Numbered from the stretch's first letter, positions 51,144-60,264 are shown. The stretch is 64,000 nucleotides of DNA from Paenibacillus glacialis (GCF_001637205.1 NZ_LVJH01000074.1:172454-236453); one strand, 5' to 3'. The notes: generated from the letters alone by a model not told the origin. Numbers and translations: made by a program.

Positions 51144-51413
51144 ATTAAACTATCCTGCCCTTTAGCTTAATGATAAAATCAACATCGAGTTTTAACAGAG
51201 CCAAAATCAAAAAAAGCCTTGCTGTTCGGTGATAATAAAGTATTAGACTGGAGTCTTTGATTTAACGCAGTTTTAAAATTGAAAAATCTTCAGCTTTTGA
51301 AAAATAAGTATTAGACTGATCCATTAAACGAAGCAGCGGCGGACCAAGACTTGATAAATAAAGTCTTAGACTGCCGCTGTTATCATTCAACTATCGTTCT
51401 TACGTTAGTTCAA
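51144..51413. repeat. Array repeat E6 (cores split by about 210 bp)
   Basis: Left core AACTATCCTGCCCTTTAG followed by CTTAATGA at 51144-51172; right core TTCAACTATCGTTCTTACG followed by TTAGTTCAAG at 51383-51413. Between them lie three copies of a second repeat (AATAAAGTATTAGACTG type) and a hairpin with GCGGC arms. Confidence 0.7.
51234..51373 (+). repeat. AATAAAGTNTTAGACTG repeats, three copies
   Basis: Copies at 51234-51250, 51302-51318 and 51357-51373, spaced 68 and 55 bp. Related copies in the opposite orientation lie at 53244-53303. Confidence 0.75.
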
Positions 51414-51491
51414 GAAAAGGCTGTTCACTACATTTGTCTTATTCCCTGAAATAATTTAAGTTAGTGATCTGAGCAGATGTCCTTCACTCAT

Positions 51492-53023
51492 TCACCAGCC
51501 CCAACTGTACCAATTCATTTTGGATAAGAATTCCGAAGAAGTATCGATCTTAATCGCACGTCCATTCGGATCCTCGGTTATTCCAACATTCAGCGCCTGG
51601 GCGATGGCAGATAGTCTGAAATAATTATTCCCCTGAATGGTGTATGCGTCCATAGTCAGATAATCACCATTGATTTCTAGAGCAATATCCGATTCAGTAG
51701 CACTTGTCTGCTTATCGAGTAATGTCATGGCAAGCTCACCAGATACCGGTGTATATCGACTCTGGGTAGTAAGATAAATCATTCCTGATTCGTGATTGTA
51801 ATCTAGCTCAAATGATTTGTTAGTATTATTTAGCACCATTGCGAGGTCGCGTAGTTTCATATATGTGCTGCCATCAATCTCAAACACCTGGACATTCTCC
51901 TTCTCCCCGTCTACCATCAAACGGAAAGTTGCAGGGTGAACATTCATTTTCACGGAAGGCTTATCAACAATATAATAAGTCCCCTCTCCGTTGTCTGAGA
52001 CAACTCCTTTACCATTTTCGAAAGGTCCTCCATTGAAATTGAAAGCTCCGAAATTGAAACCAACTACTCTTTGATTGTATTTATTGATGTACCCTTGTAC
52101 TGGAAGGCCGTATTCGTCTCTCGTACTGACAAGCGCAAGACCATCAGAAAAAGCTGAAACGGTTTCATACTGAGGTTTGATAACTTCTTTACCAGTCCGA
52201 TCTACGAAGCCATTAAGACCATTTCTACCCACTTCTGCTAACCCATCCTTGAAATAACTTACATAGTTATATTGAGGTGTAACTATTTCTTTGCCAGAAT
52301 GATCAATAAACCCCCACTTCCCATCCAATTCAACGGCAGCGAGACCAAATGTAAAAGGATAAACGTAGTCGTAGCGATATGGAATTACAACTTGATTCCT
52401 CTTGTCAATGTAGCCCCATTTCTCATTTATAGAAACAGCTGCTAATCCTTCAGTGAAAGGAAATGCTGCAGCATACTGTGGCTGAATGACGAATTCGCCT
52501 GCTTTGTTTATGTAACCATATTCGCCATTCTGTAGAACATGCGCCAAACCTTCCCCAAAGTTGTTAATTTCATCGAATTGTAAGGCAATCAATTCTTTTC
52601 CTTTCTTATCGACATATCCCCATTTGTCATTCTTCATGACTTGAATGACCCCGTCCTTTATTGGTATCGCAACCTCGTCATATTGAGGTTGAATAACCAT
52701 TTTGCCACGCCTGTTTTGATATAGCCCCATTTGCCATCTACACTTACACCGGCAAGTCCTTCATAGAAATAAGTAACCGACTCGTACTGTGCTGGAATGA
52801 GAACTTCACCATTTCTGTCGAGAAAACCACAAGCATTTTGCTTCTCATCATAATTACAAAACTCTGCTAGCCCCTCATTAAAAAATCCCACATCATCGTA
52901 TGGCAAATATTTGTTCTCCTTCACTGAATCAACTCCACTGCTGCTGATTTGTGCATTCGCAACTGGAGCGACGAAACAAAAAATAATAAAAACTGTTATA
53001 AATGCTTTGTGGTTTTTTTTCAT
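51492..53023 (-). pseudogene. Secreted WG-repeat/stalk protein, single frameshift
   Basis: 52658-53023 encodes a signal peptide (KAFITVFIIFCFVAPVANA) and the first WG units. The frame is lost near 52690-52705 (KWGYIKTG), while 51492-52730 carries on in another frame with seven further WG units (KWGYVDKKGKELI, KWGYIDKRNQVVI, KWGFIDHSGKEIV and so on) and a C-terminal stalk-like domain (GSTYMKLRDLAMVLN; GNNYFRLSAIAQALN). The intact protein would be about 510 residues. One base indel explains everything, so it is a recent mutation or a sequencing error. Neither half alone is likely to be exported in full. Confidence 0.8.
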
Positions 53024-53147
53024 TTAGCAGCCTCCAATTTGCTTATCATTTATATCTGATTATTGAAGCATCACTATATAATATCGGTCAACATTTCCCT
53101 GAAATGTAGATTTCCGTTTCTCCACCTGCCAGCAGAAAATAAATGAG

Positions 53148-53166
53148 CAAACCTGCCCGTTAGCCA
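53148..53166. repeat. Array repeat E7 (left core)
   Basis: CAAACCTGCCCGTTAGCC. The matching hairpin and right core appear to be at 54002-54020 and 55480-55520, with the HNH gene and an IS3 element in between. Confidence 0.6.
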
Positions 53167-53243
53167 CACATGCAGCGCAAGCGCCGCACCACGGATTATG
53201 GAAGTAATTCCATTCTTCCATTGGAGCTTGCTGGGGCGTTGCC

Positions 53244-53303
53244 AGTCTACAACTTTATTTTCTGAGTCTAATGCTTTATTTTTCAGTCCAACACTTTATT
53301 TTC
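53244..53303 (-). repeat. Three 21-bp direct repeats AGTCTAANGCTTTATTTT
   Basis: Units start at 53244, 53265 and 53286. On the minus strand they match the AATAAAGTNTTAGACTG motif at 51234-51373. They lie in the leader of the HNH gene. Confidence 0.75.
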
Positions 53304-53473
53304 TTTGGACACTTGCAGGGATGCTTTCTCATACAAGGCTTCTTCGACATTATCGAACTGTTAAGGTATTAAAGTTATCCGATACTCCTCTCGTCTCCAA
53401 CATACATATCTACGTATCAAATAATCAAATTGTGTGTGGTTATACTAACTTTAGCCTTAGGAGGCGATTAACT

Positions 53474-53884
53474 ATGATAAGAGTGCTCAATGTGGATGGC
53501 CAAAAACTAACCCCATGTTTACTTCACCGGGCTTGGAGGGAAGTTAATCGAGCCCGTGCCATCTGGATCGACGAGCAGACAATCCAATTACTTTACAACC
53601 CATTCTCATTTCGAGAGTATAGAAAAGCTGCATTAAAACGGGATCATTACACTTGTTTGTGGTGTGGACGTCCCGCAACGACTGTAGATCATATTGTCCC
53701 TTCAAGCAAAGGAGGCTCAGATCTTCCCCAAAACTTACTCGCCTCTTGCATTGAATGCAACACGAAACGAGGAAATCGTTCAGCGTTCTCCTATCTTTTA
53801 GAAAAAGTACTTTCCGTGCCGAATTCTTTAAAGCTCTGTTACCGCATCATTAAAGCTAAACATAACCATCGTCGAGCGAACTGA
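53474..53884 (+). CDS. Short PLMP-HNH protein (IscB-related, IshB-like)
   Basis: 136 residues. The N-terminus (MIRVLNVDGQKLTPCLLHRA, REVNRARAIWIDEQ) resembles the PLMP domain that opens IscB proteins (LDxxGxPLMPxxPxRARxLLxxGRA). An HNH nuclease follows directly: DHYTCLWCGRPATTVDHIVP, then SKGGSDLPQNLLASCIECN and KRGNRSAF, with both zinc CxxC pairs and the catalytic DH. There is no RuvC domain. That combination fits the compact IshB class. ATG 53474 follows TAGGAGG; the frame is open back to 53198 but that part runs through the 21-bp repeats. The 300-bp leader could hold a structured RNA. Confidence 0.7.
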   Translation: MIRVLNVDGQKLTPCLLHRAWREVNRARAIWIDEQTIQLLYNPFSFREYRKAALKRDHYTCLWCGRPATTVDHIVPSSKGGSDLPQNLLASCIECNTKRGNRSAFSYLLEKVLSVPNSLKLCYRIIKAKHNHRRAN

Positions 53885-54001
53885 TGTAAGTACTCTTCAC
53901 CGTCTTGAGGTGTTTTTTATCTTTTGCCTGTTTTCGATGAATTTATTGTTTAGCAGATCGAAACCTACCTTTAAGTGTATTCTATAAATTTGATTTTCAA
54001 C

Positions 54002-54020
54002 AAAAAAAAAGCCGCCTCTT
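54002..54020. repeat. Left arm of an array hairpin interrupted by IS3
   Basis: AAAAAAAAGCCGCCT pairs with AGGCGGTTTTTT at 55481-55492 across the IS3 element, which evidently inserted in the loop of an array hairpin. Confidence 0.65.
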
Positions 54021-54078
54021 GATATGAACTGCACCCCAATTGTTAGACACTAACTTACTATTGGAGGTGCAGTTTTTT

Positions 54079-54597
54079 ATGACCAGATTCAGTACAAATG
54101 AAAAAATACAAGCCGTTATGCGTTATAAAAAGGGATCAGACAGTTTGAAAACCATCGCAAAATCCATATATCTTCACCATTCTGTCTTTTCAAACTGGAT
54201 TAGGCAATATGAGCATCATGGTGAAGAAGCTTTTAAAAAGGGCTATACATCATATTCTGTACAGATTAAACTAGACGTACTTAATTATATGAACGAATTC
54301 GGGACGTCTGCTAGAGAAACGGCTGCGATATTTAATATTGCGAGTCATAGTACCATTTTAAGCTGGCAAAGAAGCTTAGAATTACATGGAGTGGACGCCC
54401 TACAACCAAAGAAAAAGGGGCGCTCATCCATGAAAAAAGAATCTAATAAACGGAAGAATCAAATGTTAGTAGAAGGGTCTGTAGAGGCCTTACATGCAGA
54501 GGTAGAGCGTTTACAAATGGAGAATGCATATTTAAAAAAGTTGAATGCCTTAGTTCAAAACAAGGAAAAATCACCAAACAAGACAAAGCTCAAGTAG
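54079..54597 (+). CDS. IS3 transposase OrfA
   Basis: 172 residues. Two helix-turn-helix units (LKTIAKSIYLHHSVFSNWIR; SARETAAIFNIASHSTILSW) and a C-terminal leucine zipper (EALHAEVERLQMENAYLKKL), as in IS150-type OrfA. ATG 54079 follows GGAGG. The run GGAAAAATC near the end lets a -1 slip join it to orfB, giving the OrfAB transposase. Confidence 0.88.
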   Translation: MTRFSTNEKIQAVMRYKKGSDSLKTIAKSIYLHHSVFSNWIRQYEHHGEEAFKKGYTSYSVQIKLDVLNYMNEFGTSARETAAIFNIASHSTILSWQRSLELHGVDALQPKKKGRSSMKKESNKRKNQMLVEGSVEALHAEVERLQMENAYLKKLNALVQNKEKSPNKTKLK

Positions 54598-54623
54598 TCT
54601 ATGAACTAAGGAACGGATTTTCG

Positions 54624-55436
54624 GTGAAAGCACTGCTACAACTAACAGATATCCCTCGTAGCACGTATTATTACGTGGTGAAAACGTTTAGTATGCCAGA
54701 CAGAGATGCTAAGTTAAAAAACGTTATTCAAGCGATTTATGAAGAGCATGAAGGGCGCTATGGTTATCGTCGTATACGCGACGAGTTAGTGAATCGTGGA
54801 TACCATGTGAATCATAAAAAGGTACAACGTTTGATGAAGGTATTGGGATTAAAATGCTTGGTACGTATGAAGAAATATCGTTCGTACAAAGGGACGATTG
54901 GCAAAATTGCACCGAACCTATTAGAACGTAACTTCCACGCTGAGAAGCCAAATGAGAAGTGGGTTACGGATATTACAGAGTTTAAATTATTTGGAGAAAA
55001 GCTCTATTTATCTCCAATACTCGATTTATATAATGGCGAAATCATTACGTATACGATCGGTTCAAGACCGGTCTACTCGCTGGTTTCAACGATGTTAGAT
55101 AAAGCATTTAGTCGATTAACAGATGAAGATAAACTTCTTATTCATTCTGACCAAGGCTGGCACTATCAGATGAAACAGTATCGTCATGCCCTTGAAGAAC
55201 GCGGCATCAAGCAAAGTATGTCCCGTAAAGGTAACTGCTACGACAACGCCGTCATTGAGAACTTTTTCGGCATCATGAAATCTGAGTTTCTTTATTTAAA
55301 GGAATTTGAAAGTATCGCACATTTTAAACAAGAGCTATCAAAATACATCGATTATTACAACAACAAGCGCATTAAGGCAAAACTAAAAGGCCTGAGTCCG
55401 GTACAGTACCGAACTCAGGCCCAACAAGTCGCCTAA
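54624..55436 (+). CDS. IS3 transposase OrfB
   Basis: About 270 residues. HTH_21 region then the rve integrase core with the DDE triad: WVTDITEF, HSDQGWHYQ, and NCYDNAVIENFFGIMKSE (Glu). The open frame continues upstream (ITKQDKAQVVYELRNGF), consistent with expression by -1 frameshifting from orfA. Confidence 0.9.
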   Translation: MKALLQLTDIPRSTYYYVVKTFSMPDRDAKLKNVIQAIYEEHEGRYGYRRIRDELVNRGYHVNHKKVQRLMKVLGLKCLVRMKKYRSYKGTIGKIAPNLLERNFHAEKPNEKWVTDITEFKLFGEKLYLSPILDLYNGEIITYTIGSRPVYSLVSTMLDKAFSRLTDEDKLLIHSDQGWHYQMKQYRHALEERGIKQSMSRKGNCYDNAVIENFFGIMKSEFLYLKEFESIAHFKQELSKYIDYYNNKRIKAKLKGLSPVQYRTQAQQVA

Positions 55437-55479
55437 TTATATAACCTGTCTAACTTTAAGGGGTCACTTCACTTCAATA

Positions 55480-55520
55480 AAGGCGGTTTTTTGAACTATC
55501 GTGTCCCGTTAATTCAATAC
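55480..55520. repeat. Array repeat E8 (hairpin arm and right core)
   Basis: AGGCGGTTTTTTGAACTATC then GTGTCCCGTTAATTCAATAC. Its left part lies across the IS3 element. Confidence 0.7.
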
Positions 55521-55827
55521 TAATTTTTTTTATTTCTAGATTTTATATCATTAGAAATTTATCTAGATGCTCAATAAATTTATCGTAGGGTTCAACACCA
55601 TCAATGAAAGATTTCAGGCATTTCAATCCCTCCATTCAATTTAGATACTTTTTTAAGCTCCAAATTGAATATCTTTCAAAGATAATCAGAGTCCCTTCAA
55701 AGTTACTGACTGAAAGGCTCTCGGTTGCGACAACGCTGACTAGGTGGTGATCATCGGCGCGTTCCCTTATAGCTGCTACATTATTCATCCATTGTTTTTG
55801 TCAGTGAGTATATTCTGACATTGGCAA
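55521..55827. other. Intergenic, no gene seen
   Basis: AT-rich sequence between the array repeat and the coiled-coil gene. No ORF, repeat core or clear terminator recognised. Confidence 0.4.
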
Positions 55828-56694
55828 TCATTTTGGAATTAAGTTTATTATCTTATCAAATACAGCAAAGTAATCAGAGAAGAAAGATTTTAAGAAACCT
55901 TGAATCAATTTATCTTTCTCTTTATCAATCTTTTCTTTGATCATATCAATTATTTTGTTTTCAAGTTTATTACTATTAAAGTTAAATTGAACGTCAACCT
56001 GAGGTGCTTCTAGTTTAGTTATTTCTTGCTCTAGATCTGTTGTAAGTACAGCAATGGCATTTGTTAAAGGATCACTTGCGTCAGTCTCATTAAGAAGAAA
56101 GTAAACAAAAACTTCTATTTTTATTGATGTAGTGGATAGATCCAATTTCACATCAGGTACTGAGGTTAATGTTATGGCTTGTGCAATTGGTTCGATTTTA
56201 TTTTTTAAATATTCTTCACTCAGTTGTTCTGCTTTTTCTAACAGTTTTCTTTTTAGAGCATCAATGTTAGCTAATTCAATTAAATTTTGAATTTCCGATT
56301 CAATTTGTTTAACAAATAACTGTCCCTGTTCAGATAAATCATTGATATTAGAGACCACTTCACCCAATGCACTTTTTATTTGATCTTTTACTAAATTCTC
56401 AGCCTGTTTATTTAATTCAGCAGCGGCTTTTTGGGCAGCTTCAATGGCTTGATTTTTCAATTCTTCTTCCACACGTTTAGCTTGTTCTGCCAATGCTTCA
56501 GCTTGCTTTTTGAGTTCAGCCGCGGCAGCTTGTCTGGCAATTTCTTCAGCTGCTCTCTTTACTTCATTTGCAGCAGCTTCAGCTGCTCGAGCTGCTTCCT
56601 CTCTAACTGCTCTTTCTGCGGCAGCAGCTGCTTCGTCAACCTTATTTACGACTTTACTAGCGGCTTTCCGTATTTTTTTCATTGATAAACCCAT
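55828..56694 (-). CDS. Ala-rich coiled-coil protein
   Basis: 288 residues. The first 110 residues are a long Ala/Glu/Lys heptad helix (EAARAAEAAANEVKRAAEEI) resembling TolA-like or LEA-like helices; the middle is also helical, and residues about 175-250 contain alternating beta-type sequence (VKLDLSTTSIKIEVFVYFLL; APQVDVQFNFNSNKLENK). No signal peptide. Function unknown. The low-complexity helix makes any similarity-based name unreliable. Confidence 0.7.
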   Translation of the reverse strand: MGLSMKKIRKAASKVVNKVDEAAAAAERAVREEAARAAEAAANEVKRAAEEIARQAAAAELKKQAEALAEQAKRVEEELKNQAIEAAQKAAAELNKQAENLVKDQIKSALGEVVSNINDLSEQGQLFVKQIESEIQNLIELANIDALKRKLLEKAEQLSEEYLKNKIEPIAQAITLTSVPDVKLDLSTTSIKIEVFVYFLLNETDASDPLTNAIAVLTTDLEQEITKLEAPQVDVQFNFNSNKLENKIIDMIKEKIDKEKDKLIQGFLKSFFSDYFAVFDKIINLIPK

Positions 56695-56942
56695 ATCTTT
56701 AGCTGGCTCCTTAAATTAAATTTAAACTTCTTTTAGTTTTTCAAATAATCTAGATACTATTCCTTTTCATTTTTGTACCTTCTATAGTCCTCACAAATGT
56801 ACCCCTTTTTTAACAAGCATTTGATCTAGTTATGCAATACTGATTTCCGTAAATCGGACTTGATAAGAATATCCTGGATACTGCCAAACCATGTGGAGAA
56901 TAATAGGATGGAACTTCAGATATTACACAGGAGGAGATGTCG

Positions 56943-57422
56943 ATGAGCTATCGTATTTCCGCCACATTTCCGAGCGATCGGGATAAACATGGCACACTGG
57001 AACTATACGATTCTTCGGATACCTTAATATTCGGTCCAGTCCCGGCATTGGGACGAGGTTCGAACAAACCTGAAAACGGGCACGACCATAGGTTGTGGAA
57101 ACTGAAAAACGCGGACACACCAACAGGAGAATACGAAGCGTCCATTATAGAGGCCAGCCCCGATGTATCAACCTATGGCCCATATCAGCGTGTGATGCTA
57201 TACCCTGCAATTATGGGAAATGCAAAAATTGCCGAGGACAACGGTCGCAAGGATATTCTGATTCACGGCGGCGATCCGGAAACGGACAGCAGTAAGGAGT
57301 GGTATCCCCTAAAAGCGACCTATGGCTGCATTCGTGTTTCGAATGAGGACCAAAAGAAACTCATTGAGGCAATCGTTGTTTCCGGCGGGGGCAGTGGTAA
57401 AGTGATGATCACAGACGTGTAA
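56943..57422 (+). CDS. L,D-transpeptidase (YkuD)-like protein with altered active-site motif
   Basis: 159 residues, no signal peptide. ILIHGGDPE and YPLKATYGCIRVSNED have the order and spacing of the YkuD catalytic motif (HxG...[ST]HGC[IV]R), but the His before Gly-Cys is Tyr (TYGC). The catalytic Cys and Arg are kept. The N-terminal half (TLELYDSSDTLIFGPVPALG, NADTPTGEYEASI) matches the strand that carries the substrate in this fold. Since there is no export signal it may act on cytoplasmic peptides, or serve as an effector. ATG 56943 is at 7 nt from GGAGGAG; an ATG six bases earlier is too close. Confidence 0.7.
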   Translation: MSYRISATFPSDRDKHGTLELYDSSDTLIFGPVPALGRGSNKPENGHDHRLWKLKNADTPTGEYEASIIEASPDVSTYGPYQRVMLYPAIMGNAKIAEDNGRKDILIHGGDPETDSSKEWYPLKATYGCIRVSNEDQKKLIEAIVVSGGGSGKVMITDV

Positions 57423-57890
57423 CAAATACTTTTATTTCGACGGATATATATTGCCTCCAAGAACTGATCATGTTCTTTTTCTTTAATCCACTATAAAGGG
57501 GCAGATGATGTTTAAAACGCGAAGCAAATCAAGTATACTGATAGCTTCCCACTCTTTCCACTCCAAAAATAAATAAAAAGCGAGCACCTGAATCCTAGTT
57601 CAGCAGCTCGCTTTATTCTTCTACTACTGATGTATCAATCTCTGGCAATAATGCTCATGGCTGCTGTTCTCAGTTATTTTAATGTAGTTAGATGGATACC
57701 TATAGAATACAAGTCAGCTGTAACGTCCCCTTCGACCTAAGCACTTTTGATAACATATAAAAATTAATAATCAATTATGTATTTATTTTCTAGCAGTATT
57801 CGATGAGCTGCCCTACGCTATTCCAGCACATTTATAAAGCGAAAAATTCTTTTAAACACTTGTTAATTCCATTCTTAAAGGATTTGTTTC
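57423..57890. other. Intergenic with terminators
   Basis: No gene seen. It contains the terminator at 57577-57614 and a weaker AGAAC/GTTCT hairpin followed by T-rich sequence near 57462-57485. Confidence 0.5.
57577..57614. terminator. Terminator
   Basis: AAAGCGAGC pairs with GCTCGCTTT, with CTGAA/TTCAG inside, followed by ATTCTTCTAC. Confidence 0.75.
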
Positions 57891-57920
57891 GCATAACTGC
57901 CCGTTAGCTTAATGAAAAAC
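57891..57920. repeat. Array repeat E9 (single core)
   Basis: ATAACTGCCCGTTAGCTTAA followed by TGAAAAAC. Confidence 0.75.
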
Positions 57921-58040
57921 TGACTTAAATCCTCGAAATGCTATGGGAGAATCCAATGAACAGAAGCGTGAATATCGTGTTATACGATGTTGCACACTCC
58001 TTGAAATACGGTCAAAGCTTCTTAATATGATAATTTGTTG

Positions 58041-58313
58041 TTAGAATAAAAATAGTAAGTGTTTGTTTTCTTTCATCTTCTTTATAAATTTAACGATTCC
58101 TCGAATAATAAATATTGATAAAATGATAATAATGACTGGAGCAATTTCTAAAATAAAAACAGGAAATAATGCTGATAATGAAACGAAAATCTCGTAAATA
58201 AAAAAATAATCAACTATTCCAACAACTACAAAAGACATTACAATCAATTGAAATTTCTGATAATAATAACTAAGCTTATAATAGGCTCTTCTTAAGTAAT
58301 CAAAAGCTTTCAT
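58041..58313 (-). CDS. Small membrane protein
   Basis: 90 residues with two predicted membrane helices (LIVMSFVVVGIVDYFFIYEI region and FILEIAPVIIIILSIFIIRG) and a basic C-terminus (KFIKKMKENKH). The ATG has only a weak GAGGTG upstream. No family recognised. It sits between array repeats E9 and E10 as a single unit. Confidence 0.6.
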   Translation of the reverse strand: MKAFDYLRRAYYKLSYYYQKFQLIVMSFVVVGIVDYFFIYEIFVSLSALFPVFILEIAPVIIIILSIFIIRGIVKFIKKMKENKHLLFLF

Positions 58314-58449
58314 ACTTCACCTCAATGCAATTTATTTACAATATGCTACGATTATGTTTAGAAATGGTTTCAGGTGTTTGTGTAATTGTGTATAACGATT
58401 AATTTGCGAACTTCGCAATTAATTCCATACTTGGAGTTATTCGCGAAGC

Positions 58450-58472
58450 GTTTAAACTATCCTGCCCGTTAG
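58450..58472. repeat. Array repeat E10 (single core)
   Basis: AAACTATCCTGCCCGTTAGC. The IS1111-type element lies about 45 bp further on. Confidence 0.75.
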
Positions 58473-58587
58473 CACTCCTGTAGAGCGTTAATTATCAGCT
58501 TTGCAAAAAAACAAGCGCCTCGGTACGATGGGAGTACGCAACGGGTCATAGCCCTTAAAATCCCATCATCCAGGAGGACGCTCTACT

Positions 58588-59859
58588 ATGAAGTTTAAAT
58601 CGCAGGACAGACAAAATCAACTCATTGAAAAAATTACCGACCAGCATCTGGTCGTCGGGATTGACATCGCCCAGCAAACACATGTCGCTCGTGCTGTTAA
58701 CTTTCGAGGAATCGTGGTCGGTAACCCCCTATCCTTCTCCAATGATGAAGATGGCTTTCAACTCCTTCTTCGGTGGATCCAAATGTTGCAATCCACTCAC
58801 GCTTTAACGGAGGCTATTGTTGGCATGGAGCCTACCGGACACTACTGGTTTAACCTATCCAACTGGCTCTCGGATCGTCTGCTTGAAGTCGTTTTAGTTA
58901 ATCCACATCTTGTGAAAAAGAATAAAGAGAACCGCGATAATACACCCTCTAAGAGCGACAAAAAGGATGCCCTAGTCATCGCAGACATGGTCAAAAACGG
59001 CTACTACTCATTCATTCGCAACACACCTGAAGCATTTGAGGAACTACGTGTCTTTCTCTCAAACCGCGACTCTGTCGTAACCAGACTCGTTAGTACGAAG
59101 AACCAAATCCATCGCTGGGTCGACATTGTGTTCCCTGAACTGCGACAAGTCTTCAAGAACATCATGTGTACCGGTTCATTGGCCACACTTCGTCTTTTTC
59201 CTACACCCGAAGAACTGTATAAACTTCAATCTCAAGACATCCTACAAGGTTGGAAATCGCTTATGAAACGGCATTCTGGTGAACGAAAAGCCAAAGCTCT
59301 TATCTCTTTTGCTAGCCGTTCTGTTGGCACTAAGCAAGCACCTCATGCCTACAAACTTCACTTGAAGCAACTTCTCGATGAGTACGACCTTGCTTGCCTG
59401 CAACTTAAAACGGTAGAAACCGAGATTGTTGCCGTTTTGGAACGGATTCCTTTTGCAAAATCTATGCTTGCTGTCAAAGGGATTAGTGCTATTTCACTAG
59501 CCGGTATTCTAGGTGAGGCGGGGGATTTGAGCGGTTATGTTCATGGGAATGCCTTACTCCGTCATGCTGGCCTAAACCTCGCAGAAGCTAGTTCAGGCAA
59601 ATGGACCGGACAAATGAAGATTAGCAAACGCGGACGATCTCGCCTCCGTCGTTTCATCTTCATGATGACCATGAGTTTAGTAGCAAACAATTCAGAGTTC
59701 AAAGCTATGCATGCCTACAATGTACAGGTAAAAAAGATGAAGAAAATGAGGTCCATTATGAAACTGTGTGGCAAACTAGCTCGAATACTTGTTGGGATGG
59801 CTCGCCGCGGCGAAGCCTACAACCCTCCTAAAACGTTGCCTATTCAGCTAGCAGCTTAA
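58588..59859 (+). CDS. IS110/IS1111-family DEDD transposase
   Basis: 423 residues. N-terminal RuvC-like DEDD catalytic domain: VVGIDIAQQTHVA (Asp), VGMEPTGHYW (Glu), SDKKDALVIADM (two Asp). The C-terminal transposase_20 domain has LAVKGISAISLAGILGEAGD and the conserved Ser-containing segment NLAEASSGKWTGQMKISKRG. All known catalytic positions are present, so it should be active. ATG after CCAGGAGGACG. Confidence 0.93.
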   Translation: MKFKSQDRQNQLIEKITDQHLVVGIDIAQQTHVARAVNFRGIVVGNPLSFSNDEDGFQLLLRWIQMLQSTHALTEAIVGMEPTGHYWFNLSNWLSDRLLEVVLVNPHLVKKNKENRDNTPSKSDKKDALVIADMVKNGYYSFIRNTPEAFEELRVFLSNRDSVVTRLVSTKNQIHRWVDIVFPELRQVFKNIMCTGSLATLRLFPTPEELYKLQSQDILQGWKSLMKRHSGERKAKALISFASRSVGTKQAPHAYKLHLKQLLDEYDLACLQLKTVETEIVAVLERIPFAKSMLAVKGISAISLAGILGEAGDLSGYVHGNALLRHAGLNLAEASSGKWTGQMKISKRGRSRLRRFIFMMTMSLVANNSEFKAMHAYNVQVKKMKKMRSIMKLCGKLARILVGMARRGEAYNPPKTLPIQLAA

Positions 59860-60229
59860 CCGATAATCTACCGTTTCGTTGTACGAGTTTTGGCTTATTC
59901 GCAGGATTTCAAAGAAAGCACGGAGTACCGGATGTATTAAACCAAAGGGCACCGACCCGTACCGTTAGCAAGACCGGCCTCCACCCCTTGGATAGGTGTA
60001 ACGAAGGAATGAGAGGGCTATGACCCGTTGAGACATGGGAGTGAAAGCCTCCAAGGGCATCGTGGAGAATGCGTGCATAAAATGGAATTGTATGGGTAAT
60101 ATTTATTCCCCTCTATTCCCGTGCGCCTTCATGTTGCCGAATTCTAACACGGAGTTCCTCTTTTGGTCTTTCACCCCTTACCAACCGGGCGGAATCCTGC
60201 GAATAAGCGAGCATTCATGAGAAAACTAT
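59860..60229 (+). ncRNA. Candidate bridge RNA region of the IS1111-type element
   Basis: 370 bp of non-coding, structured sequence between transposase stop and right subterminal repeat. It contains the inverse of a 17-bp string found near the left end and several short hairpins, e.g. around CTCCACCCCTTGG...CCTCCAAGGGCATCGTGGAG. Exact RNA ends cannot be set by eye. Confidence 0.5.
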
Positions 60230-60264
60230 ATCGTACCGAGGGAGTTCAATCGACTAAAATGCGT

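Larger units (their letters stand above)
54025..55471 (+). mobile_element. IS3-family (IS150-type) insertion sequence, apparently intact
   Basis: Imperfect inverted ends: left TGAACTGCACCCC...TTGTTAGACA, right (inverse) TGAAGTGACCCC...AGTTAGACA. They enclose orfA and orfB in the usual overlapping-frame layout. Length about 1.45 kb. No clear target duplication was seen. Confidence 0.85.
58518..60241 (+). mobile_element. IS1111-type (IS110 family) insertion sequence
   Basis: A perfect 12-bp inverted repeat CCTCGGTACGAT is at 58518-58529 and, inverted, at 60230-60241, the subterminal repeats expected of the IS1111 subgroup. A second perfect 17-bp inverted pair, CAACGGGTCATAGCCCT, is at 58539-58555 and 60014-60030. 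The transposase lies between, and about 370 bp of non-coding sequence follows it, where IS1111-type bridge RNA is encoded. Confidence 0.8.

Noticed and set aside
53198..53473. N-terminal extension of the HNH protein
   Set aside because: It runs through three 21-bp repeats, while ATG 53474 has a strong ribosome site and begins the PLMP-like domain.
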